This document shows positions 24,337 through 33,005 of a stretch of 64,000 nt of DNA, piece by piece. The DNA comes from Bacteroidales bacterium WCE2008 (GTDB lineage: Bacteria > Bacteroidota > Bacteroidia > Bacteroidales > UBA932), in the NCBI GenBank assembly GCA_900167925.1, contig FUZM01000001.1, positions 310,001-374,000 of the forward strand, in the 5' to 3' direction. Both the position numbers and the translations under genes were made by a program. A model generated the notes under the pieces. It was not told where the DNA came from, made no database searches, and saw nothing but the letters and a program-made list of their open reading frames with translations. Numbering within the stretch: the stretch's first letter is position 1; each line of letters starts with the position of its first letter.

Positions 24337-25941
24337 CTAGTGCTTGAAATTGAACCTGATGTCAGCCGGAATTCCTTCCAGTCCGAGGTTCATGCGGTCG
24401 GCGTCATAGTCGGCGTTTCGCTTGGAGTATGTCGATTCAAACTCCTCTGCGAAAGCCTTGTCGCCGGTTGCCTGGACCTTGAGCATCAGGGCGGTCAGGT
24501 CTGAGATGGCAGTCTCCATCTTCTTGTAGTCGAGGGAATACTGTCCTGAAGCCTTGCGCTGGAATGCTCCGGCCTTTGCAAGGTAATTGTAGATGATGAT
24601 GTTGGCGCGTCCCAGCGCAGAGCCTTCTCCGAAGCGCTCTGCCCTTACCAGGGACGAGAAGAAGGTAGCCAGAGCATCTTCCTTGGTGAAGATGTGATGT
24701 ATGTCGAAGCGGTTCTGCAGCTTGCATACAAGGAGCACTCCTGCGGTATTGGCTTTTACTTCTTCGATCGTAGGAGCCACGCTGCCAAGAGCCTCTTCCA
24801 CGCTCTCATTTCCGTCCACCGTCTCCTTGACGCCGAGGCCATGGGCGACCTCGCGGAAGACTATGTTCCAGAAGAATGCGTCCGAAGACAGATGCTCGGC
24901 ATCCTCGCGCTCGAGCAGGACTTCTCCGCTAGGGGCTACGATGTAGTTGTACTTGGCGTTGATGATGTTCTCAAGCAGGATGGTGCGGGTGCCGCGGTCC
25001 TTCTGGACATCCCTGTCGAACGGGAGGTTCAGGGCGATGACCTTCACTCCGGCATTTGCCTTTCCTGCATAGTAGAGGGCGTCGCATGAGAATATGTTGG
25101 AGCCTGCTCCGGGCTGGAATGTCTTGTAGGCAGGGTCTCCCGGGAGGTCCTCCTGGAACTCTCCGATACGGGACACATACTGCATCAGCTCCTGGGTATG
25201 GGTCTCGTTCTTCAGAAGCACGAAGGCCTCATAGGAGCGCTTGATGCCCAGCAGCTGGTCATCCGTCACCTCGTTCGGGCCGATTACAAGGTCCATCTTG
25301 CTATCGTCCATGTCCAGCCATGCCAGAGAGCTCTCGTAGTAATTGTCCGTCTTGAGGGCCTCGGCCTTGCTCAGCAGGTATGCGGCAACGCTTGGCTTGA
25401 TCGTGATGTCGGCGGCAGCCTTGAGATAGTTGCCGATTTTCTCGATATGAGCCTTGTATGCGTCATGATACCAGACAGTCTCGAGAGAGCCGTCTGCGGC
25501 GCGGCGGACGAGGGTATACGGGCTGTTCTTGTCGGCATTGTCCCATGCGTCGAACTCTTCCTTGGTCATGTCTGCAGGATAGAAACCTGCTCCCGGAAGA
25601 CGGTCGGCATAGCCTTCCACGAAAGACTTTCCGGTGGTGCGGTCCCATGGGCCGTAGTTGATCTCCGCAAAGGTCTTCTGGACAGGATCCGAGATCCCGT
25701 TCAGAAGGGTGTCCTTGTCTCCGAAATACTGCTCCCAATAGATGGCGTTCACTTCGTCAGCGGCGAAACGGTACAGGTTAAGCACCTCTTTGCCGTTGTC
25801 AGTGATGCCGCTGAGGTCGGGCGCCTCGATGTTTACTACTGCGTAGTTGGCTACGTCACGGTCGAAAGGAGACTTCCTTTCATTGCAGGATACGGCCGCA
25901 ACCAACGCCAGGGCGGCCAGGATATATTTCTTGTTCATCAT
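24337..25941 (-). CDS. M49 (dipeptidyl peptidase III)-like lipoprotein, zinc site incomplete
   Basis: 534 residues with lipobox AAVSC. The body follows the M49 family: MDLVIGPNEVTDDQLLGIKR, YYAGKANAGVKVIALNLPFD and the zinc-site helix. That helix reads FREVAHGLG where active relatives have HExxH: the first His ligand is Arg, while the second His is present. The third-ligand region (IEEVKANTAG) keeps Glu. The enzyme is therefore probably inactive or altered. It shares long stretches with the gene at 27477-29078, for example PDLSGITDNGKEVL, which shows duplication. Last gene of a LysR-divergent operon, 3 nt after the DASS transporter. It may have become a ligand-binding protein; that is inference. 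Confidence 0.82.
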   Translation of the reverse strand: MMNKKYILAALALVAAVSCNERKSPFDRDVANYAVVNIEAPDLSGITDNGKEVLNLYRFAADEVNAIYWEQYFGDKDTLLNGISDPVQKTFAEINYGPWDRTTGKSFVEGYADRLPGAGFYPADMTKEEFDAWDNADKNSPYTLVRRAADGSLETVWYHDAYKAHIEKIGNYLKAAADITIKPSVAAYLLSKAEALKTDNYYESSLAWLDMDDSKMDLVIGPNEVTDDQLLGIKRSYEAFVLLKNETHTQELMQYVSRIGEFQEDLPGDPAYKTFQPGAGSNIFSCDALYYAGKANAGVKVIALNLPFDRDVQKDRGTRTILLENIINAKYNYIVAPSGEVLLEREDAEHLSSDAFFWNIVFREVAHGLGVKETVDGNESVEEALGSVAPTIEEVKANTAGVLLVCKLQNRFDIHHIFTKEDALATFFSSLVRAERFGEGSALGRANIIIYNYLAKAGAFQRKASGQYSLDYKKMETAISDLTALMLKVQATGDKAFAEEFESTYSKRNADYDADRMNLGLEGIPADIRFNFKH

Positions 25942-25944
25942 ATG

Positions 25945-27450
25945 CTAGACAATGTTCAGGGAACCTGCTGCGAACAGCACCAAATAACCGAGCACGACGC
26001 TTATCGCACCCACGATGATACCCATCTTGATCATGTCTTTCTGCTGGATGAGGTTGGTTGCGTATGCAAGGGCATTCGGCGGGGTCGAGATAGGCAGGAT
26101 CATGGCGCTGCTGGAAGCGATGGCCACTCCGATCAGCACTGTCGAGGTGCCGCCGACGGCTGCGAGCTTATCGCTCATCGCGGTACATACGACCACGAGG
26201 ATAGGCATGAGCAGGGCTGCGGTTGCAGAGTGCGAAATCAGGTTGGAAAGTCCGTAGCAAAGCAGGCCTGAGAGGATCACGATCAGGATAGGAGAGAAAT
26301 TGCCGAACGGGATTGCGCGGACCACGAGGGCTGCGAGACCGGAGCCGTTCATGGCGTATCCGAGCGCGAAACCGCCCGCTACCATCCAGATTACAGACCA
26401 GTTGATCTCTTCAAGGTCGTATTTGGTTATGATTCCGCCCATTGCGAATACTGCGAAAGGAATGAGGGCCACGGTATTAGGGTTGACTCCAGTGAATTTG
26501 TCCGAGGTCCAGAGGAGTATTGTTATGATCATCGTGGTTATTACGAGTACTGTGGACCTTCCGCGCTTCATCTCGCCTTCTATCTTGAGCTCGATGGTCT
26601 TCTGGGAGAATGGGAACATCTTCTTGAGGATGTACCAGGCGATGAATATCAGGACAATCACGAGCGGAACCATGAAAAGCATCCACTGTCCGAATCCGAG
26701 GCCGAGGTCCAGGCCCTCAGGGTCGTTCAGGTACTTGAGCGCGATAGTATTCGGAGGGGTTCCGATAGGGGTTCCCATACCTCCGAGGTTTGCAGCGATA
26801 GGGACGCTGAGCGCCATTGCTATGCGGCCTTTTCCTGCCTCAGGAAGCTGCTTGAATACAGGGGTGAGGAAGGTGAGCATCATGGCCGTGGTGGCCGTGT
26901 TGCTTATGAACATCGAGAACAGGGCGGTCACGAGCATGAAGCCCAGCAGTATGTTCTCGCTTTTCTTGCCGAAAGGAGTGAGGAGCACTCGTGCGAGATG
27001 CACGTCCAGACCGGTCTTGGTGGTTGCGATTGCAAGTACGAAACCGCCGATGAACAGCATGACCACAGGGTCGGCGAAGCTGGCCATCACCTGTTTATAG
27101 CTGAGGAGCTGTCCCACTACGGCAGGGTTGCATATCCATTTCAGACCTGAGTCGGAGGTGAACAGCAGCAATAGTACCATGATGGAAACCGACGTGGCCC
27201 ATGCAGGGACGATCTCCAGCACCCACATGAGGGTTGCATAGACGAAGATTGCGATGATTCTCTGCTGGACATGGGTAAGTCCGTCCATTCCGAAGGACTC
27301 GGTCGGCAGGAACCACAGGATCATCACGATGATTGAGACGAATATGAGTCCTAAGCTTTTTTTCTTTAGTATTGCGAGGTCGAACCTGCTGCTCTGACGC
27401 AACTTGTGCATCTGTTCGACCATGTTAAATCCGGGGAAATTCTTGAACAT
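25945..27450 (-). CDS. DASS/SLC13-family sodium:anion symporter
   Basis: 501 residues with 10-12 hydrophobic helices. The substrate/sodium motif SNT is present in FISNTATTAMM (first half), and its partner reads SHSATAALLMPI in the second half. ALSVPIAANLGGMGTPIGTP and STPPNALAYAT are also family landmarks. DASS carriers import di- and tricarboxylates or sulfate with Na+. The gene sits between two M49-like lipoproteins (26 nt and 3 nt gaps), so the three are surely one transcript. The cargo is unknown; a carboxylate-bearing small molecule bound by the lipoproteins is a reasonable guess. Confidence 0.9.
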   Translation of the reverse strand: MFKNFPGFNMVEQMHKLRQSSRFDLAILKKKSLGLIFVSIIVMILWFLPTESFGMDGLTHVQQRIIAIFVYATLMWVLEIVPAWATSVSIMVLLLLFTSDSGLKWICNPAVVGQLLSYKQVMASFADPVVMLFIGGFVLAIATTKTGLDVHLARVLLTPFGKKSENILLGFMLVTALFSMFISNTATTAMMLTFLTPVFKQLPEAGKGRIAMALSVPIAANLGGMGTPIGTPPNTIALKYLNDPEGLDLGLGFGQWMLFMVPLVIVLIFIAWYILKKMFPFSQKTIELKIEGEMKRGRSTVLVITTMIITILLWTSDKFTGVNPNTVALIPFAVFAMGGIITKYDLEEINWSVIWMVAGGFALGYAMNGSGLAALVVRAIPFGNFSPILIVILSGLLCYGLSNLISHSATAALLMPILVVVCTAMSDKLAAVGGTSTVLIGVAIASSSAMILPISTPPNALAYATNLIQQKDMIKMGIIVGAISVVLGYLVLFAAGSLNIV

Positions 27451-27476
27451 GTTGTATTATCTATATCGAGTGTAGA

Positions 27477-29078
27477 TTATTCGTAGTTGAAGCGGATGTC
27501 CACAGGGATGCCTGCATTTTCCAGAATGCGCTTGTCTGACAGGCTCTCAGGACCGGCGATTCCGTATTTCTTGACCCATGCATGGACGGCGTCGGTGTCG
27601 CCGTGGGCCTGTATGCGGAGAATCTCGGAGCCGAGGGTTTCCAGTGCCTGCCAAGTCTTGTCGTAATCGATGCTGTACCTGTCTGATGCATTCCAGCTGA
27701 TGGCTTTGCTTTCGAGCAGGTAGTTGTATACTATGATGTTGGCGATTCCGGTAGGGTCGGCCGCGCCGAAGCGGGTAGAGCGGATAGTGTTGGTCACGAA
27801 AGTGGTGAGCACATCCTCTTTCTGGAAGAGGGCTGAGATATGGTATGCCTCGGCCTCCTGTGCGCAGAGCCATGTTCCAAGCACGTTGGACTTGGCTTTC
27901 TCCACTGCGAGGGCCTCGTTGCCCAGAGCTTCTGCGACGGTGCCTTTGCCGTTGATCGTTTCCTTGACGCCCAGGCCCTTCGCGATCTCGCGGAAGACGA
28001 TCAGCCAGTAGAATGCGCTGGCGTCCACATGAGGCTGGTATACATCCTCCAGGAGGGCTCTTCCTACCGGATGGACGGTGCGGTTGAACTTCTCGCGGAT
28101 GATGTTGTCGAAGATGATAGAGCGGGTACCGAGTTCTTCCTGAACCTTGGTGTCATAAGGGAAGTTGATGCCGATCACCTTGAAGCCGGCGTTGGTGTAG
28201 CCGCTGCAGTACAGTACGTTGCAGGAGAAGATGTCGGACTTGGCACCAGGGACGAAGTCGTGGTTGGCCGGGTCTCCCGGAAGCATCTTCTGCAGCTCTG
28301 GCATTCTTGATGACAGGGCGTTGAGCTCCTCGGTGCGCTGGAGGTTCTTGAGGAGGACATAGGCTCCATATGAAGCCTTGGTTCCATTGAGGGCGTCGTC
28401 CACGGCCTCTACAGGGCCGATCACGAGGTCCATCTTGCTGTCTTCCATTTCCAGCCATGCCTTTGCGCTCTCATAGTAGTCGTCGGTCTTTAGACCTTCG
28501 ATCATCTTGAGGAGGTAGTTGCGCACGCTTTCCTTGATGGTGACGTCGGCTGCCCTGTGCAGGTAACCCTCTATCTTGCTGATGGATTCGGCGTATGCGT
28601 CATGATACCATACGGTCTCGAGGTTTCCGTTTTCGCCGCGGGTGATGAGTGTATATGGGCTGTTCTTGTCAGGATTGTTCCATGAAAGGAATTCTTCCTC
28701 GGTCATGTCCTCCGGATAAAAGCGGGCTCCGGCCGGCTTGTCGCCGTATCCTGACAGGAATGGCTTCCCGTCTATGCGGTCCCATGGGCCGTAATTGATC
28801 TCGGCATAAAGTTTCTCTGAAGGATTCGACAGGGAACCAAGGAATTCGTCCTTGTCTCCGAAATACTGCTGCCAGTAGATCTTGTCCACCTCGTCGGCGG
28901 CTTTGCGGTACAGGCTCAGTACCTCTTTTCCATTGTCGGTGATGCCCGAAAGGTCAGGTGCCGGAATGGTCACCTGGGCATAGTTATCCACGAGGCTGGA
29001 CACGTTAGCACGCTCCTGGGTGCAGTATACTACCAGCAGGAGGACAAGAGCTAAACATAAAATTGCAATTCTTTTCAT
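27477..29078 (-). CDS. M49-like lipoprotein, zinc-binding residues lost
   Basis: 533 residues with lipobox VVYC after MKRIAILCLALVLLL. It is a clear paralogue of the product of 24337-25941 (shared PDLSGITDNGKEVL, YFGDKDEF, MDLVIGPVEAVDD). The zinc helix reads FREIAKGLG: both His ligands of HExxH are gone (Arg and Lys). The third-ligand region is VEKAKSNVLG in place of the family's usual EEGKAD. It should be a pseudoenzyme. First gene of the operon, diverging from the LysR gene 136 nt away with a TAATTTTG -7 box. Role unknown; binding of a peptide or anion for the neighbouring transporter is possible. Confidence 0.82.
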   Translation of the reverse strand: MKRIAILCLALVLLLVVYCTQERANVSSLVDNYAQVTIPAPDLSGITDNGKEVLSLYRKAADEVDKIYWQQYFGDKDEFLGSLSNPSEKLYAEINYGPWDRIDGKPFLSGYGDKPAGARFYPEDMTEEEFLSWNNPDKNSPYTLITRGENGNLETVWYHDAYAESISKIEGYLHRAADVTIKESVRNYLLKMIEGLKTDDYYESAKAWLEMEDSKMDLVIGPVEAVDDALNGTKASYGAYVLLKNLQRTEELNALSSRMPELQKMLPGDPANHDFVPGAKSDIFSCNVLYCSGYTNAGFKVIGINFPYDTKVQEELGTRSIIFDNIIREKFNRTVHPVGRALLEDVYQPHVDASAFYWLIVFREIAKGLGVKETINGKGTVAEALGNEALAVEKAKSNVLGTWLCAQEAEAYHISALFQKEDVLTTFVTNTIRSTRFGAADPTGIANIIVYNYLLESKAISWNASDRYSIDYDKTWQALETLGSEILRIQAHGDTDAVHAWVKKYGIAGPESLSDKRILENAGIPVDIRFNYE

Positions 29079-29101
29079 CTCTTTGAATTCAAATAATTGT
29101 G

Positions 29102-29109
29102 CAAAATTA
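29102..29109 (-). promoter_or_regulatory. Putative -7 box of the M49-DASS operon
   Basis: TAATTTTG on the minus strand matches TAnnTTTG, 23 nt before the start at 29078. No clear -33 box, as expected for an activator-dependent promoter next to a LysR gene. Confidence 0.45.
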
Positions 29110-29162
29110 CATTGCCGGAAGAATTGTTCTTATTGATAAATAAGGTTTGTTTCGATATGACT

Positions 29163-29195
29163 GATAGATATTGTCGATAAATATCTCTATCTTTG
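29163..29195 (+). promoter_or_regulatory. LysR -7 box with overlapping inverted repeat
   Basis: TATCTTTG (29188-29195) matches TAnnTTTG, 19 nt before the LysR ATG. Just upstream, ATATT (29168-29172) and AATAT (29180-29184) form an inverted repeat around 7 bp, flanked by GATAGA and TCTATC arms. LysR regulators bind such dyads in the shared intergenic region; this is a candidate autoregulatory site. Confidence 0.45.
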
Positions 29196-29214
29196 CATCA
29201 AAACAGCTTAAATC

Positions 29215-30099
29215 ATGGAATTAAGGCAGTTGAAGTATTTCGTCGAGGTCGGTCGCCTGAGGAGTTTCTCCCTTGCGTCAAAGTCCCTTTTCATAACGCA
29301 GAGCACAATTTCCCAGCAGATCCAGAAACTGGAAGAAGAGCTGGGAGTGGAGCTGCTTATACGTGATACGAGACATGTCACCCTGAGCGATTACGGCGAG
29401 CAGTTCTATCCGTTCGCTTCGCAGGTGCTGGAGGAGGCGCGTGCCGGGGCGGAACGCATCCGGGACGTGAAAGCTCTCAAGGTCGGATCCCTGAGCGTCG
29501 GGGCGACTTATTCCTTCGGTCCTCTGTTCAAGAGGACTGTACTGGATTATAACAGGCAGTTTCCGAACATCCGTCTCAACCTTCTCATTGCCTCCAAGGA
29601 GGAGCTCCGCCAGAAATTGCTTGACCGCGAGCTTGACCTGGCGCTGACTTACAAGTCGACCATCGGCGACGACCGCATCGAGTCCCATCTGTTGTTTCCG
29701 AGCCGACTCTGTCTTGTCGGACGGGAGGGAGAGCTCAAAGGCGTGGGCAGTGAGGTCACGGTACAGGACCTTTCCCGTTTTCCGCTTGCGCTGCCTTCCC
29801 GGGGCCTCCAAGCGCGGGATACCCTGGAGGATGTCCTTTTTGCCCAGAATGTAGACCTGGATATCCGTCTGGAGATCAATAGTATCCGATATCTTCTCGA
29901 CCTTGTGGGCAGCAGCCCGCTGGTGACCGTCCTTTCGGAGGAGGTCATCCATCAGGCGGAGGGCTTCGAGGCCGTCCCTATCGCCCATCCGGCAAGCCGC
30001 ATGGACGGATGCTACCACCAGATCAAGGGCGCATATCATAAGCTTGCCGCCCGCAAGTTCATAGAACTACTCAAGGAAAACAACGGCGGGCCGCAATGA
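29215..30099 (+). CDS. LysR-family transcriptional regulator
   Basis: 294 residues. The N-terminal HTH is textbook (MELRQLKYFVEVGRLRSFSL, then SKSLFITQSTISQQIQKLEE, residues 1-43) and is followed by a long linker helix and a periplasmic-binding-protein-like effector domain (LSVGATYSFGPLFKR, LDLALTYKST). It diverges from the M49-DASS-M49 operon, the usual arrangement for a LysR regulator and its target. The effector is probably the anion carried by the DASS transporter (inferred). A strong hairpin overlaps its stop codon. Confidence 0.92.
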   Translation: MELRQLKYFVEVGRLRSFSLASKSLFITQSTISQQIQKLEEELGVELLIRDTRHVTLSDYGEQFYPFASQVLEEARAGAERIRDVKALKVGSLSVGATYSFGPLFKRTVLDYNRQFPNIRLNLLIASKEELRQKLLDRELDLALTYKSTIGDDRIESHLLFPSRLCLVGREGELKGVGSEVTVQDLSRFPLALPSRGLQARDTLEDVLFAQNVDLDIRLEINSIRYLLDLVGSSPLVTVLSEEVIHQAEGFEAVPIAHPASRMDGCYHQIKGAYHKLAARKFIELLKENNGGPQ

Positions 30100-30110
30100 A
30101 GGCCCGCCGT
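30083..30110 (+). other. Strong hairpin overlapping the LysR stop codon
   Basis: A perfect 10-bp GC-rich stem (ACGGCGGGCC / GGCCCGCCGT, 8-nt loop) contains the TGA stop (30097-30099). No T-tract follows on either strand. It lies between convergent genes and may act as a Rho-dependent or two-way terminator. Confidence 0.5.
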
Positions 30111-30143
30111 CCGTGTTAAGATTTGTTGTACTTTATGGGGATG

Positions 30144-32336
30144 CTATCCTCCGATCATGACTGTAAGTCCGGCCATGACGATGGATACCATACTCATCAA
30201 TTTGATAAGGATATTAAGCGAAGGACCCGACGTATCCTTGAACGGATCCCCGACAGTATCTCCCACCACGGTAGCCTTATGGGCAGCTGAATCCTTGCCT
30301 CCGAGATTGCCTTCCTCCACATACTTCTTCGCATTATCCCACGCTCCGCCGGAATTCGCAAGGAAAATTGCCAGCACAAATCCGGCGCCCAGACCGCCCG
30401 CAAGCAGACCGATAACCCCCGCTGGTCCAAGAATCAGGCCAGAAATCATCGGAACGGCAATGGCGAGCAGTGAAGGGAAGATCATTTCATGCTGTGCGGC
30501 CCTTGTAGAGATACGCACGCACGAAGTATAATCCGGCCTCTGCTTACCCTCCAGGATTCCTGCAATCTCGCGGAACTGCCTGCGCACCTCCACCACCATC
30601 TTCTGCGCAGCGCGTCCGACAGCATTCATCGTCAGGCCGCAGAAAAGGAAAGCCATCATCGAACCGAGGAAGACGCCGACAAGCACTTTCGGATTCATCA
30701 GAGTGATATTATAGTAGTCGACTATATCCGTAATCGTAGCCTTGACAGTCTCGACAGCCTCGCCTCTGACTGAGATGAACTCACGTCCGATATGACCGAG
30801 CCCGATCTTCAGTTCCTCGATATAAGAAGCCAGCAAGGCGAGGGCGGTAAGTGCCGCCGAACCAATCGCGAAGCCCTTTCCGGTAGCCGCAGTGGTATTT
30901 CCGAGCGAGTCGAGGACATCTGTCTTCTCACGCACCGACGGATCCAGTTCCGACATCTGCGCATTGCCGCCGGCGTTGTCGGCGATAGGGCCATAAGCAT
31001 CGGTAGCGAGCGTGATTCCGAGAGTCGAAAGCATTCCGACAGCCGCGATACTGATACCATAAAGGCCGCAGCTAAGAGTCGAGGTCGAGAATACGAAATC
31101 GGTCGCGAAACCATAGGACAGCAGAATCGCCACGGCGATCGTCACCACCGGAATAGCCGAAGAAATCATGCCGAGTCCCACTCCATTGATTATGACTGTC
31201 GCTGAACCTGTCTGAGCAGCCTCGGCAAGCTTTCTGGTCGGTTTGTATGAATGCGAAGTATAGTACTCCGTCACTTTTCCGATAATGACTCCGGCGAGAA
31301 GGCCCGAAAGCACCGAAAGCGCTAGCTTCCACCAGTTCGGGAAGCCGAGGACCTTGAACACTCCGAACGCCAGCACGGCGATCAGCACTGCGCTGAGATT
31401 GGTTCCGCGGCTGAGCGAGCCCAGAAGGTCCTTCAGCGAAGCGCCCTCCTTCGTCCGGACTGCGTAAATGCCTAAGATTGAAAGCACTACGCCGATAGCG
31501 GCGATCAGCATCGGGGCCATGATGGCGCGCATCTGGACGGCGACGCCATCGTTGAAGAACGCCGAAGCTCCGAGGGCCATGGTAGCGAGAATCGAGCCGC
31601 AATAGGACTCATACAGGTCCGCGCCCATGCCGGCGACATCACCGACATTGTCGCCCACGTTGTCGGCGATGGTCGCAGGATTGCGGGGATCGTCCTCCGG
31701 AATGTCCTGCTCGACTTTGCCGACGATGTCGGCGCCCACATCGGCGGCCTTTGTATATATTCCGCCGCCGACACGCGCAAACAGCGCCTGGGTGGACGCA
31801 CCCATACCGAACGTAAGCATCGTAGTGGTTATGACGACAAGGGTCTGGGCGTCGCTGGCCTCATGCACGAAAGCTCTGAGGACGACCCACCAGATCGATA
31901 TATCCAGAAGACCGAGACCTACGACAGTCAGTCCCATGACCGCTCCGCTCCTGAAGGCAAGCTTCAGGCCTCTGTTCAGCGAGTGGTTTACCGCGTTGGC
32001 CGTACGCGCGGACGCGTAGGTCGCGGTCTTCATTCCGACATAGCCCGCAAGGCCCGAGAAGAAGCCTCCGGTAAGGAAGGCGAACGGAACCCACGGATTC
32101 TGTACCCCGAAGCCATACGCCAGGACGGCGAATATGGCTGCGAGTACGAGAAATACTATGATAACTATCTTATACTGTTGACGGAGATATGCCATCGCGC
32201 CTTCGCGGACGTATCTGGCTATTTCCTTCATTGTCTTATTGCCCTCGCTTTCCTTCATCATGCTGTTGAAGAACAGCGCGGCGAAAAAAAGGGCGAGCAG
32301 CGATGCCGCAGGCACCGCATAAAAAATCATTCCCAT
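30144..32336 (-). CDS. hppA: Membrane-bound ion-pumping pyrophosphatase
   Basis: 730 residues with about 16 hydrophobic helices. The PPi-binding segments are intact: ADVGADIVGKVEQDIPEDDP (about residues 192-211), DNVGDNVGDVAGMGADLYES, and near the C-terminus KATVVGDTVGDPFKDTSGPS. GNTTAATGKGF has Ala where K+-independent enzymes have Lys, so the K+-dependent type is expected. The enzyme splits cytoplasmic pyrophosphate and pumps H+ or Na+ outward; the ion cannot be settled by eye. Last gene of the nine-gene phosphate operon, 20 nt after the MgtC-like gene. It would pull forward reactions that release PPi, such as triphosphate cleavage by the CYTH enzyme upstream. Confidence 0.96.
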   Translation of the reverse strand: MGMIFYAVPAASLLALFFAALFFNSMMKESEGNKTMKEIARYVREGAMAYLRQQYKIVIIVFLVLAAIFAVLAYGFGVQNPWVPFAFLTGGFFSGLAGYVGMKTATYASARTANAVNHSLNRGLKLAFRSGAVMGLTVVGLGLLDISIWWVVLRAFVHEASDAQTLVVITTTMLTFGMGASTQALFARVGGGIYTKAADVGADIVGKVEQDIPEDDPRNPATIADNVGDNVGDVAGMGADLYESYCGSILATMALGASAFFNDGVAVQMRAIMAPMLIAAIGVVLSILGIYAVRTKEGASLKDLLGSLSRGTNLSAVLIAVLAFGVFKVLGFPNWWKLALSVLSGLLAGVIIGKVTEYYTSHSYKPTRKLAEAAQTGSATVIINGVGLGMISSAIPVVTIAVAILLSYGFATDFVFSTSTLSCGLYGISIAAVGMLSTLGITLATDAYGPIADNAGGNAQMSELDPSVREKTDVLDSLGNTTAATGKGFAIGSAALTALALLASYIEELKIGLGHIGREFISVRGEAVETVKATITDIVDYYNITLMNPKVLVGVFLGSMMAFLFCGLTMNAVGRAAQKMVVEVRRQFREIAGILEGKQRPDYTSCVRISTRAAQHEMIFPSLLAIAVPMISGLILGPAGVIGLLAGGLGAGFVLAIFLANSGGAWDNAKKYVEEGNLGGKDSAAHKATVVGDTVGDPFKDTSGPSLNILIKLMSMVSIVMAGLTVMIGG

Positions 32337-32356
32337 ATGTTTAACTTCGAGTGTTT

Positions 32357-32971
32357 TTAGATAATGTCTACAGAGAGGCCTTTGGCGAATGTGAGGACGG
32401 ATCGTACCGTTGTCATATAATCTTTATGCTTCATCCGTATCTGGATGATAGCGTCGCCTTCCGACAGGCTGAACGACTCTATGTCGAATCCAGCCTTCTT
32501 GACCGAGTCCAAAAGCTCCAGCAGCCTGTCGTTGTCAGCCGGGGAGACTTTTACAGTCAGTAATCTTTCTCCGTAACGGTTTGTTATTATATGCATTGCT
32601 TCGAGACAGATAACAGTTAGTGCCGCAGCTGCCGTAGCAACAAGATACATACCCGCTCCGCAGGCGAGGCCGATGGCGGCAGCTACCCAGAGGCCGGCCG
32701 CGGTGGTCACACCGCGGACGACATTCTTCTGGAAGATTATGACACCGGCACCGATGAAACCGATTCCGGAAACGACCTGGGCGGCAACTCGCGCCGCGTC
32801 GAACCGTCCTGTGAATGCATATTGCGAGATTATCATGAACAGGGCACTGCCCAGCGCCACGATAAAATGCGTCCTCAAACCTGCCTCTTTGGCCCTGATT
32901 TCACGCTCCAGGCCGATCAGTCCGCCTAAAAGGCCTGCGACGATTATTCTCAATATGAAACTCAATGTCAT
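32357..32971 (-). CDS. MgtC/SapB-family membrane protein
   Basis: 204 residues. The N-terminal 130 residues have the typical membrane part (GLLGGLIGLEREIRAKEAGL, LRTHFIVALGSALFMI, VSGIGFIGAGVIIF, VRGVTTAAGLWVAAAIGLA). The C-terminal 70 residues are a small ACT-like cytoplasmic domain, as in related proteins. MgtC-type proteins affect Mg2+ homeostasis, ATP synthase and phosphate uptake in Salmonella. Its place between a DASS transporter and a Mg2+-dependent pyrophosphatase fits a phosphate/Mg2+ balance role. Gaps are 34 nt upstream and 20 nt downstream. Confidence 0.9.
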   Translation of the reverse strand: MTLSFILRIIVAGLLGGLIGLEREIRAKEAGLRTHFIVALGSALFMIISQYAFTGRFDAARVAAQVVSGIGFIGAGVIIFQKNVVRGVTTAAGLWVAAAIGLACGAGMYLVATAAAALTVICLEAMHIITNRYGERLLTVKVSPADNDRLLELLDSVKKAGFDIESFSLSEGDAIIQIRMKHKDYMTTVRSVLTFAKGLSVDII

Positions 32972-33005
32972 AATAATAAGTACAATTAAATCAGAATATA
33001 AAATA

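Noticed and set aside
25198..26271. 357-codon plus-strand frame over the M49-like and DASS genes
   Set aside because: It spans the junction of two well-supported genes on the other strand and has low-complexity, histidine-rich shadow composition.
26300..27100. 266-codon plus-strand frame opposite the first DASS gene
   Set aside because: Shadow of a membrane protein; no start context or motif.
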